Source of the DNA: Amycolatopsis sp.
GTDB taxonomy: Bacteria; Actinomycetota; Actinomycetes; Mycobacteriales; Pseudonocardiaceae
Direction: 5' to 3'
Assembly: GCF_025464955.1 (NCBI RefSeq)
Contig: NZ_JAODNM010000140.1
Location: 37,286 to 101,285, forward strand
DNA: 64,000 nt
Shown here one piece after another: positions 8,475 through 15,972 of this stretch. Below the pieces are notes generated by a model, which searched no databases, was not told the DNA's origin, and saw only the letters and a program-made list of their open reading frames with translations. Each line of letters opens with the position of its first letter. Position 1 is the stretch's first letter. Made by a program: the position numbers and the translations under genes.

Positions 8475-9755
8475 TCAGTTCGCCAGCCACTGTGCGCTCT
8501 TGCGCGGCGCCGGGAGCAGTTCCGAGATCGGGTAGGGCGACCACGTCTGCGTGGTCAGCCCGCGGACGGCGTCGGCGCGCAGGACGAGTTCCATGTCGAA
8601 CCGGGTGCCGGCGTCCTGGAGCTGCTCGCCGAACGTCGCCTGCAGCTGCCGCATGCGGTACCGGACGGTCTGCGGGTGCACCTTGAGCCGCTCGGCGATG
8701 TCCAGCACGCTGCCCTGGGTTTCCAGCCACGCCCGCAACGTCTCGAGCATGCGCTCGCGCTGCTTCTCGGTCATGCCGTCGAGCGGGCCGAACAGACGAG
8801 ACCGCAAGCGTTCGACGAGGTTGGTGTCAGAACTGAGCAAGAGCGTCGACAGGTGCTGATCGGACCAGATGACCCGCCGGGCCGGGATGACGCCACGTTC
8901 GGCCATCGCGAGGGTGCTGCGCGCCCATCTGAGCGAGTCGGCGGCGGACTCCAGGCCGACGAGCGGACCGACGGAGAGGCGGCATTCCGGGAATGCTGCC
9001 TGCAGGGCGGCCAGTCTGGCGCCGCTCATCTTGCCGGGCACGACCAGTCTCGGCTCGACGCCGTCGAGTTCGGCGAGGATGTCGGAATCCACCACGGCAC
9101 GGCGTCGTGGATGGCCCAGCTCGCCGGGCTGGACGGCGACCGCGGTGACTTCGTCGGGCACCGGCCAACCGGTCAGCTGCGCGAGTTCGGAGATGGCTTT
9201 CGACGGCGCGGCAGGGACTTCCAGGATGAGCTGCAACAGTTTGCGCCGCCAGCTGTCCAGCGCGCCGGCGGTGCAGGCCTTGGCCTCCAGGTAGCCGTCG
9301 AGCGCCACCGACGCCAGCTCGTCCATGAAGCCGAGCATCGCGTCGGCGAGCTGGGACATCACCGCCGACGAAAGCCCGCTGCGCCTGCCGACCCGCATCA
9401 TGCGTCGCCAGGAAACCCTCGCGCCGACGCGATACGCCGACTGCAGCGTGTCGAGGCTGCGACCCTCGCGCATCTCGTTCTGGCCGAGCCGGTGATGCAC
9501 TTCGTGGGAGGGTTCCTTCGACACACTCGGGTCGGCGATCTGCGCCACGAACAGGGTGATCGCGTATTCGACGCCGGCCCGGATCGACTTGCCGTACGGG
9601 CCGTCGAGCGGCCGCGCGTACGCCGGAATCGACGACCGGATCTCCTCGACGATCTCGGCCGCGAGGCTGGACAGCTCGGGACGCAGAATGTCGGCGAGTT
9701 TGCGCGGCAGCGCCGCGGGCGGCGGAACTTGCTCGAGTCCGCGCTCCACCGACAT
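8475..9755 (-). CDS. PucR/CdaR-type helix-turn-helix transcriptional regulator
   Basis: A 426-aa cytoplasmic regulator. The start is ATG 9755 (MSVERGLEQVPPP), chosen because AGCAAAGGAG lies at the right distance; a longer reading begins 20 codons upstream without such a site. The N-terminal half (about 20-170) is a helical sensor-like region with LGQNEMREGRSLDTLQSAYRVGARVSWRR, common in actinobacterial PucR proteins. The C-terminal HTH_30 region reads RAWLETQGSVLDIAERLKVHPQTVRYRMRQLQATFG. Such proteins usually activate nearby catabolic genes, but the neighbours (exported proteins, an arginase-family gene 0.6 kb away) give no sure target. Confidence 0.88.
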   Translation of the reverse strand: MSVERGLEQVPPPAALPRKLADILRPELSSLAAEIVEEIRSSIPAYARPLDGPYGKSIRAGVEYAITLFVAQIADPSVSKEPSHEVHHRLGQNEMREGRSLDTLQSAYRVGARVSWRRMMRVGRRSGLSSAVMSQLADAMLGFMDELASVALDGYLEAKACTAGALDSWRRKLLQLILEVPAAPSKAISELAQLTGWPVPDEVTAVAVQPGELGHPRRRAVVDSDILAELDGVEPRLVVPGKMSGARLAALQAAFPECRLSVGPLVGLESAADSLRWARSTLAMAERGVIPARRVIWSDQHLSTLLLSSDTNLVERLRSRLFGPLDGMTEKQRERMLETLRAWLETQGSVLDIAERLKVHPQTVRYRMRQLQATFGEQLQDAGTRFDMELVLRADAVRGLTTQTWSPYPISELLPAPRKSAQWLAN

Positions 9756-9978
9756 CGCAGCTCCTTTGCTCCGCCCAGAGTCCGCACCGCATCGTCGCGG
9801 GGTGACACCCGACACATCGTGAAACTAGCCCGAAATGTGTCACCTCTCGCAGAAGAAACCGATTTCTTGTCACCGATGTGACAAGTTCACACACCGTCGC
9901 TGCTCGAGGATGACAACCGACCCACCAAACGCACGCACACAGTGGTACAAACGGCCGCAGGTGAGATTTCCCGGCTCG

Positions 9979-10125
9979 GACGACGGGAATGCTGCCGCCG
10001 TCGACCCGGTAGTGAGCTCCGGTCAGCCACCTGGCGCGCTCGGAGCCGAGGAACACGATGAGTTCGGCGGCGTCCTCGGGCGTGCCGGGCCTGCCCATGG
10101 GCACATTGAGCGCTCTTGCTGTCAT
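9979..10125 (-). pseudogene. C-terminal remnant of a short-chain dehydrogenase/reductase
   Basis: Reading leftward from 10125, 49 codons give ALNVPMGRPGTPEDAAELI, then VFLGSERARWLTGAHYRVDGG and SIPVV, the standard C-terminal segment of classical SDR enzymes (MGRPGTPEDVA...FLaSdxA.ytTG..i.vDGG). The Rossmann domain and catalytic Tyr/Lys are absent; three codons upstream of the ATG is an in-frame TGA, and the sequence then runs into dispersed repeats (10153-10270). The frame also runs on past the expected end. I read this as a gene truncated at its 5' side near a repeat insertion. Confidence 0.7.
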
Positions 10126-10152
10126 CTGTGCGGGTCACGACGCGTGGGCACT

Positions 10153-10200
10153 CTTCCACAAAAGTGCCCTCGTTGCACACGCGCGTAACCCGCGCGCACA
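10153..10200 (-). repeat. end fragment of the TIR element
   Basis: On the minus strand this reads CGGGTTACGCGCGTGTGCAA then a GAGGGCACTTTTGTGG end, nearly identical to the left end of the element at 61190-61536 (one base differs in the GAGGG part). Only the outer end is present. Five bases away begins the palindrome pair 10206-10270, in the same relative order as at 61113-61243. Confidence 0.8.
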
Positions 10201-10205
10201 AGGAC

Positions 10206-10270
10206 CGCAACTCGACGGCGAGTTGCGATCGTTGCAGACGCTCAGCACCGCAACTCGACGGCGAGTTGCG
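10206..10270. repeat. paired 22-bp palindromes (CGCAACTCG family)
   Basis: Two copies of a 22-base palindrome with arms CGCAACTCG and CGAGTTGCG (loop ACGG) at 10206-10227 and 10249-10270, 43 bases start to start. The 21-base spacer ATCGTTGCAGACGCTCAGCAC is close to the reverse complement of the spacer at 61135-61155. Confidence 0.9.
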
Positions 10271-10399
10271 GTGGCAACTCCTGTATCGCCCTTAGCGCCC
10301 CGGAAAAGCCTCAGTGATGACCCTGGGTGCTGGTCGCGGTGATCGTGTTCACCCGGCTTCGGATGCGCCCGCCGCGTCCGGTCATCGAGTCGAACCTGG
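10271..10399. other. short intergenic stretch, nothing recognised
   Basis: This stretch lies between the palindrome pair and the stop of the arginase-family gene. I find no coding frame, strong hairpin or repeat match in it. Confidence 0.4.
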
Positions 10400-11182
10400 T
10401 CAGGGTTTGAGCAGCGCACCGATGGCGCGGATAACCGGTTCGAGCACGTGCAGCTCCGAACCTGTCGCGACACACTCGGTGATACCCGCGCCGATGACCT
10501 CGAAGCCTGCCAGCCCGCCGATGGCGTCGACCAGCTCGACGATGGACATCCCACCGGACTCGGGGTAGTTCATGCCGGAGAACTCGCCGGGATCGAGGAC
10601 GTCGAGGTCCAAGTGCAAATACACATACTCGGCCCCGCGCAGACTGCCCGGCGCCTGGCTGACGAGTCCGCGGTCGAGCGCGTCTCGCTCCTCAGGGTCA
10701 AAAACCCTGGTACCGAACAGGACTGCGTTACTGGGCTCGAGTGGAGGACTCGCGGCGAACTCGGCATCGCCCTCGCCGAAGAGCGAACGCAGGACCATGC
10801 CGTGAAACGCGCCCGACGGCGAGCCGGCGGCGGTGTTCAGGTCCGCGTGCGCGTCGAACCACGCGACCTTGAGACCGATGCCATAACGAAAGCGGGCGAC
10901 GCTGATCGGGACCAGCTCGACTCCGCAGTCTCCGCCGACCGTCAGCACAGGCCCGGCGGGTGCCTCCAGCGCGGCGAGCTGGGCGGCCCGATTCTCCAGC
11001 AGCGCCGCCCGGTTCACGACGCCGTCCACAGTGGACGACGTCGTCTTACCCTGCGGCACATGGTGCACCGGCTCCCCGAGCACCCGCCCGACGAACTCGC
11101 CGAGCGCGAGACACCCCTCCGCGAGTTCCCCCGCCCGGGGCCCGACCGCCCCCTGCCCCTGCGGCACCGCGTTGACCAGCAT
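10400..11182 (-). CDS. arginase/agmatinase family hydrolase
   Basis: A 260-aa ureohydrolase-fold enzyme. The binuclear metal motifs are visible in order: TVGGDCGVE near residue 82, WFDAHADLN near 109 and HLDLDVLDPGEF near 190. In classical arginases and agmatinases the first motif is GGDHS; here Cys replaces that metal-ligand His, so the metal site or substrate may differ from arginine or agmatine hydrolysis. The length is short but within the family. The start is ATG at the 5' end of the frame. The enzyme lies alone between repeats and pyruvate carboxylase, so the substrate cannot be inferred from context. Confidence 0.85.
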   Translation of the reverse strand: MLVNAVPQGQGAVGPRAGELAEGCLALGEFVGRVLGEPVHHVPQGKTTSSTVDGVVNRAALLENRAAQLAALEAPAGPVLTVGGDCGVELVPISVARFRYGIGLKVAWFDAHADLNTAAGSPSGAFHGMVLRSLFGEGDAEFAASPPLEPSNAVLFGTRVFDPEERDALDRGLVSQAPGSLRGAEYVYLHLDLDVLDPGEFSGMNYPESGGMSIVELVDAIGGLAGFEVIGAGITECVATGSELHVLEPVIRAIGALLKP

Positions 11183-11260
11183 CTACCCAGGCTAACGGAA
11201 CTGACACCCCTAGCGCCGCTCGGAACTCTAGCGGCGCTCTCCCGGGTGCAGAGATGCCCA

Positions 11261-14200
11261 CTACTCCAGGACGAGGAGGAGATCCCCGCCTTCGACCTGC
11301 TGGACGGAGTTGATCGCGAGCCGGGACACCTTGCCGGCACCCGACGCGGTGATCGACGCTTCCATCTTCATCGCCTCGATGGTCGCGACCGTCGCCCCGG
11401 ACGCCACCTGGTCGCCCTCGGCGACCTGCAGCGTGACGACGCCGGCGAACGGCGCGGCGACCTGCTTCGGGTTGGCCTTGTCGGCTTTTTCCGTCACCGG
11501 CAGGTCGGACGCGACCGAGGTGTCCCGGATCTGAATCGGCCGCAGCTGCCCGTTCAGCGAGGACATCACGGTCCGCATGCCGCGTTCGTCCGCTTCACCG
11601 ATCGCCTCGAGTTCGATGATCAGCCGGACCCCTTGTTCGAGATCGACCTGGTACTCCTCGCCCGGACGCAGCCCGTAGAAGAAGTCCTTGCTCGGCAGGA
11701 CACTCGTGTCCCCGAACGCCTCCCGGTGCGCCTCGAACTCCTTCGTCGGTCCGGGGAACAGCAGCCGGTTGAGCGTCTGCCTCGGCTTCTCCGCCAGCGC
11801 GTCACGGTCCTCTGTGGACAGTTCCTGCATCGGCTTGGCCGCCGCGCGGCCTTCGAGGGCCTTGGTGCGGAACGGCTCCGGCCAGCCACCGGGCGGGTCG
11901 CCGAGCTCGCCGCGCAGGAAGCCGATCACCGAGTCCGGGATGTCGAACTTGTTGGGCTCGGCCTCGAAGTCCGCCGGGGCGACCCCGGCACCGACGAGGT
12001 GCAGCGCGAGGTCACCGACGACTTTGGACGAAGGCGTGACCTTGACCAGGTGGCCGAGGATCCGGTCCGCCGCCGCGTACATCGCTTCGATGTCCTCGAA
12101 CCGGTCCCCGAGTCCGAGCGCAACGGCCTGGGTGCGCAGGTTCGACAGCTGACCACCGGGGATTTCGTGCAGGTACACGCGGCCGGTCGGGGACGCGAGA
12201 CCGGCCTCGAACGGCGCGTAGATCTTGCGGACGCTCTCCCAGTACGGCTCGAGGTCGCCGATGGCCTGCAGGCTGAGCCCGGTCGTCCGCTCGGAGTGGT
12301 CGGTCGCGGCCACGATCGAGGAGATCGACGGCTGTGACGTCGTCCCGGCCATGGACGACACCGCGCCGTCCACCGCGTCCGCCCCGGCCTGGATCGCCGC
12401 GAGGTAGGTCGCGAGCTGGCCGCCGGCGGTGTCGTGCGTGTGGATGTGCACGGGCAGGTCGAATTCCTTGCGCAGCGCGGTCACCAACCTCGACGCCGCG
12501 GGCGCGCGGAGCAGCCCGGCCATGTCCTTGATGGCGAGCACATGCGCGCCGGCGCCGACGATCTGCTCCGCCAGCTTGAGGTAGTAGTCGAGCGTGTACA
12601 GCTTCTCCGACGGGTCCGAAAGGTCCGATGTGTAGCACAGTGCGACTTCCGCCACCGCGCTGCCGGTCTCCCGGACGGCATCGATCGCCGGACGCATCTG
12701 CTCGACGTCGTTGAGCGCGTCGAAAATGCGGAAGATGTCGATCCCGGTCTTCGTCGCCTCCTTCACGAACGCCGTGGTGACCTCGGTCGGATAAGGCGTG
12801 TAGCCGACGGTGTTGCGGCCGCGCAGCAGCATCTGCAGCGCGATGTTCGGCACGGCCTCACGCAGCTGCGCGAGCCTGTCCCACGGGTCCTCCGCGAGGA
12901 ACCGCAGTGCGACGTCGTAGGTCGCGCCACCCCAGCACTCCAGCGAAAGCAGCTGCGGCACGGTGTTCGCGACTACCGGCGCGACCGCCAGCAGGTCCTT
13001 GGTGCGGACCCGCGTCGCGAGCAGCGACTGGTGCGCGTCGCGGAACGTCGTGTCGGTGACGCCGATGGTCGGCGACTCCCGCAGCCAGCGCGCGAAGCCC
13101 TCCGGGCCCAGCTCGTCGAGCTTCTGCTTCGACCCGGCCGCCGGCTCCGCGTTCTTCGCCAGCGCCGGCAGCTTGTTCTTCGGGTCGATCGACCGCGGCC
13201 GCTCGCCGTTGGGCCGGTTCACCGTGACATCAGCGAGGTAGGTCAGCAACCGTGTCCCGCGGTCGGCGGAGTGCCGGGCGGTGAGCAGGTGCGGTCGCTC
13301 CTCGATGAACGACGTCGTCACCCGGCCTTCGCGGAAGTCCGGGTCGTCGAGGACGGCCTGCAGGAACGGGATGTTCGTCGACACCCCGCGGATGCGGAAC
13401 TCGGCGACGGCGCGGCGCGCGCGGCCGACGGCGGTCTTGAAGTCGCGGCCGCGGCAGGTCAGCTTGACCAGCATCGAGTCGAAGTGCGCGCTGATCTCGG
13501 TACCGGCGAACGCCGTGCCGCCGTCGAGCCGGATCCCGGAGCCACCCGGCGAGCGGTACGCGCTGATCACGCCGGTGTCGGGCCGGAAGCCGTTGGCCGG
13601 GTCCTCGGTGGTGATGCGGCACTGCAGCGCGAAACCGCGCGTGTAGATCTGGTCCTGCGAAAGCCCGAGGTCGGCCAGGGTCTCCCCCGACGCGATCCGC
13701 AGCTGCGCCTGGACGAGGTCGACGTCGGTGACCTCTTCGGTGACGGTGTGCTCGACCTGGATGCGCGGGTTCATCTCGATGAACACGTGCTTGCCCTCGC
13801 GGTCGAGAAGGAACTCGACGGTACCGGCGTTGCGGTACCCGATCTTGCGCGCGAAGTTGACCGCGTCGGCGCAGATCCGCGCCCGCAGCTCGGGGTCCAG
13901 GTTCGGCGCCGGGGCGAGCTCGACGACCTTCTGGTGCCGCCGCTGGACCGAGCAGTCACGCTCGTAGAGGTGGATGATGTTGCCCTCGCCGTCGGCGAGG
14001 ATCTGCACCTCGATGTGGCGCGGCTCGATGACAGCCTTCTCGATGAACACCGTCGGGTCGCCGAAGGCGGACTCGGCCTCACGGGCGGCGGCCTCGATCG
14101 ACTCGCGCAGCAGGTTCGGGTCCTCGACGCGCCGCATCCCTCGGCCACCGCCACCGGCGACGGCCTTGACGAACACCGGGAAGCCGATCTCCTCGGCCGC

Positions 14201-14638
14201 CGCGACCAGCGCGTCGATGTCCGAAGACGGCTCCGAGGAGCCGAGCACCGGCACGCCGGCCTCACGCGCGGCCTTGATGGCTCGAGCCTTGTTACCGGTC
14301 AGTTCGAGGATCTGAGCGCTCGGACCCACGAACGTGATGCCCGCTTCCTCGCAGGCCAGCGCGAGATCCGGGTTCTCGGACAGGAAGCCGTAACCGGGGT
14401 AGACGGCGTCCGCTCCAGCCTTCTGAGCAGCCGCGACGATCGCCTCGACCGACAGGTACGCGCGGACCGGATGCCCCTCTTCGCCGATCTCGTAGGCCTC
14501 GTCGGCCTTCAGCCGGTGGAGCGAGTTGCGGTCTTCGTGCGGGAACACGGCCACCGTGCCGGCGCCCAGTTCATACGCGGCTCGGAATGCGCGGATGGCG
14601 ATCTCGCCGCGGTTCGCGACCAGCACCTTGCGGAACAT
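11261..14638 (-). CDS. pyc: pyruvate carboxylase
   Basis: A 1125-aa biotin-dependent carboxylase that makes oxaloacetate from pyruvate, bicarbonate and ATP (anaplerosis). Domains in order: biotin carboxylase at about 1-450 (MFRKVLVANRGEIAIRAFRA, ATP-grasp glycine loop KAVAGGGGRGMR, FIEMNPRIQVEHTVTEE), carboxyltransferase at about 530-1000 (VTDTTFRDAHQSLLATRVRT, MLLRGRNTVGYTPYP, IHTHDTAGGQ) and a C-terminal biotinyl domain with AMKMEAS, the biotinylated Lys being residue 1091. Full length matches the single-chain alpha4 type. It is monocistronic. A long plus-strand open frame covers much of this gene and is an antisense artefact of GC bias. Confidence 0.98.
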   Translation of the reverse strand: MFRKVLVANRGEIAIRAFRAAYELGAGTVAVFPHEDRNSLHRLKADEAYEIGEEGHPVRAYLSVEAIVAAAQKAGADAVYPGYGFLSENPDLALACEEAGITFVGPSAQILELTGNKARAIKAAREAGVPVLGSSEPSSDIDALVAAAEEIGFPVFVKAVAGGGGRGMRRVEDPNLLRESIEAAAREAESAFGDPTVFIEKAVIEPRHIEVQILADGEGNIIHLYERDCSVQRRHQKVVELAPAPNLDPELRARICADAVNFARKIGYRNAGTVEFLLDREGKHVFIEMNPRIQVEHTVTEEVTDVDLVQAQLRIASGETLADLGLSQDQIYTRGFALQCRITTEDPANGFRPDTGVISAYRSPGGSGIRLDGGTAFAGTEISAHFDSMLVKLTCRGRDFKTAVGRARRAVAEFRIRGVSTNIPFLQAVLDDPDFREGRVTTSFIEERPHLLTARHSADRGTRLLTYLADVTVNRPNGERPRSIDPKNKLPALAKNAEPAAGSKQKLDELGPEGFARWLRESPTIGVTDTTFRDAHQSLLATRVRTKDLLAVAPVVANTVPQLLSLECWGGATYDVALRFLAEDPWDRLAQLREAVPNIALQMLLRGRNTVGYTPYPTEVTTAFVKEATKTGIDIFRIFDALNDVEQMRPAIDAVRETGSAVAEVALCYTSDLSDPSEKLYTLDYYLKLAEQIVGAGAHVLAIKDMAGLLRAPAASRLVTALRKEFDLPVHIHTHDTAGGQLATYLAAIQAGADAVDGAVSSMAGTTSQPSISSIVAATDHSERTTGLSLQAIGDLEPYWESVRKIYAPFEAGLASPTGRVYLHEIPGGQLSNLRTQAVALGLGDRFEDIEAMYAAADRILGHLVKVTPSSKVVGDLALHLVGAGVAPADFEAEPNKFDIPDSVIGFLRGELGDPPGGWPEPFRTKALEGRAAAKPMQELSTEDRDALAEKPRQTLNRLLFPGPTKEFEAHREAFGDTSVLPSKDFFYGLRPGEEYQVDLEQGVRLIIELEAIGEADERGMRTVMSSLNGQLRPIQIRDTSVASDLPVTEKADKANPKQVAAPFAGVVTLQVAEGDQVASGATVATIEAMKMEASITASGAGKVSRLAINSVQQVEGGDLLLVLE

Positions 14639-14738
14639 GCCCGGTCCTTCCCATAACGGAGGAATAGGTGAGGCACGTTACCTGGTCGGTCCCGCTCTCC
14701 GGGAGTTCTGTACCAGGTGATGGACGTCATGGTCACAC

Positions 14739-14811
14739 ACTCGTGAGTGTTCCGGCCTGCCCGGTGCGGGTGTCCCGCAGGACACTGTAACCAGCCGGAA
14801 CACTCACGAGT
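14739..14811 (+). repeat. long-form CTCGTGAG hairpin repeat
   Basis: Perfect 18-base outer arms ACTCGTGAGTGTTCCGGC (14739-14756) and its complement (14794-14811) enclose a 37-base interior with GGTGCGGGTGTCCCGC. It matches 8381-8455 in inverted orientation. It lies between the start of pyc and the 3' end of a minus-strand regulator gene, so it would terminate transcription of that regulator before pyc. Confidence 0.85.
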
Positions 14812-14828
14812 TCTGGCCGAGCCCCCAG

Positions 14829-15854
14829 TCAGAGCCAGCCGCGGTCTTTGGCGGTCATGCCCGCCTGGAAGCGCGTGGTGGCGTTGAGGTCGAGCATGAG
14901 GCGTTGGACGCGGCGCTGGGTCGTCCGGGGGCTCCAGCCGAGCGCACGACCGATGCCGGCGTCGGTCTGCCCGGCCGCCAGCAGCGTCAGAAGCGTCCTG
15001 TTCTCGCCGTCCAGGCTCGCGTCTGACGCCTCTCCGCCGATCGCTTCGGCCATCGGCACGGCCCGGTCCCACTCCGCCTCGAACAACGTGACCAGCGCCT
15101 GGAGCAGTGCGGACGCGTGGATGACGTACGCGGCGTCGACGACGTGCGGTGATGAGCTGATCGGGATGACGGCGAGCTCTTCGTCGGCCATGAACATCTT
15201 GACCGGCAGCTCGGGCCGCACCCGGGACCGCTCGCCCTGGGCGCTGCTGACCAGGATGTCGCTCTGCAGCCGACCCGGGATGGCGATCGCCTCCCGGTCG
15301 TAGATCACCCGATAGCGAATCCCGCCGGCCATCCGCCGGCGCTCGTCGCTGTGGTTGTGGCCGGGGCGGCTGACGTACGGCGGCTTGTCGAAGCCTCGGA
15401 TCTGCGTGCGGGCGCTCTCCTGCACCTGCGCGACCCGGCTGCTGATGTTGTCCATCCCGGTGATCACCTCGACGAGCTCGGCCGGGTGGGTGAACCGGGA
15501 CGCCTCGCGGAACACCTCCATCAGGTTGTCGATCCGAGCCCGCGCACCGCGCAGCTCGGCAGCGCGGTCCGCTACGAGCGTTCCCAGTGCGATGTCGGGT
15601 GGCGCGGCGACGTAGCGGGCCGGCCGTCCGGGGACCCGGCTGGCCATGCCGCCCGAAGCGAGCCGCGACAACGCCCTGGCCACCTGCTGGGCCGACAGCC
15701 CGCACTGTTCGGCCAGCTCGGCCGCCCTGGTGCGCGGATGCGAGATCAGCGTGCTGTACACGAGGCCGTCGATCGGCGGGATCCCGATGGCGTCGAGCTC
15801 GGTTTCGCCGTGGCGGGATTCGGCCACCTGGCGACTATTGGTCATGGTGGCCAT
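14829..15854 (-). CDS. LuxR-type regulator with TrmB-like N-terminus
   Basis: An approximately 341-aa regulator from ATG 15854 (MATMTNSRQVAESR); ATG 15845 and a GTG at 15896 are alternatives with equally weak binding sites. It has two DNA-binding-like regions: an N-terminal winged helix of TrmB/MarR type (HPRTRAAELAEQCGLSAQQV, then ARALSRLASGGMASRVPGRPARY) and a C-terminal LuxR helix-turn-helix (LLTLLAAGQTDAGIGRALGW, RTTQRRVQRLM). A coiled region sits near residues 105-130. It is divergent from the large peptidase gene starting at 15973, with 118 bases between them, so it is the best candidate regulator of that gene. Confidence 0.82.
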   Translation of the reverse strand: MATMTNSRQVAESRHGETELDAIGIPPIDGLVYSTLISHPRTRAAELAEQCGLSAQQVARALSRLASGGMASRVPGRPARYVAAPPDIALGTLVADRAAELRGARARIDNLMEVFREASRFTHPAELVEVITGMDNISSRVAQVQESARTQIRGFDKPPYVSRPGHNHSDERRRMAGGIRYRVIYDREAIAIPGRLQSDILVSSAQGERSRVRPELPVKMFMADEELAVIPISSSPHVVDAAYVIHASALLQALVTLFEAEWDRAVPMAEAIGGEASDASLDGENRTLLTLLAAGQTDAGIGRALGWSPRTTQRRVQRLMLDLNATTRFQAGMTAKDRGWL

Positions 15855-15972
15855 CTTGCGCCACACCGCGAAGTACTGGGAAATTGATCCGACCACTCGC
15901 CGAACGTCGTCGTTCGTATCCCTCGGGTGATCCCCGCAGTTCCTCGTCCCCCGACAGTGAGAAAGGGGCGCC

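Noticed and set aside
8827..10125. A 432-aa minus-strand protein beginning with an SDR-like segment
   Set aside because: Only the first 49 codons resemble a protein family; the rest is out of frame across the PucR-type gene. I kept just the remnant as a pseudogene.
12434..14656. A 740-codon plus-strand open frame opposite pyruvate carboxylase
   Set aside because: It is antisense to a full-length, motif-complete gene, is Arg/Asp/Val-rich, and has no ribosome binding site or domain. Long antisense frames are normal in GC-rich DNA. The same applies to the large frames at 10448-12337, 45535-47766, 50498-51676 and 36659-38128.
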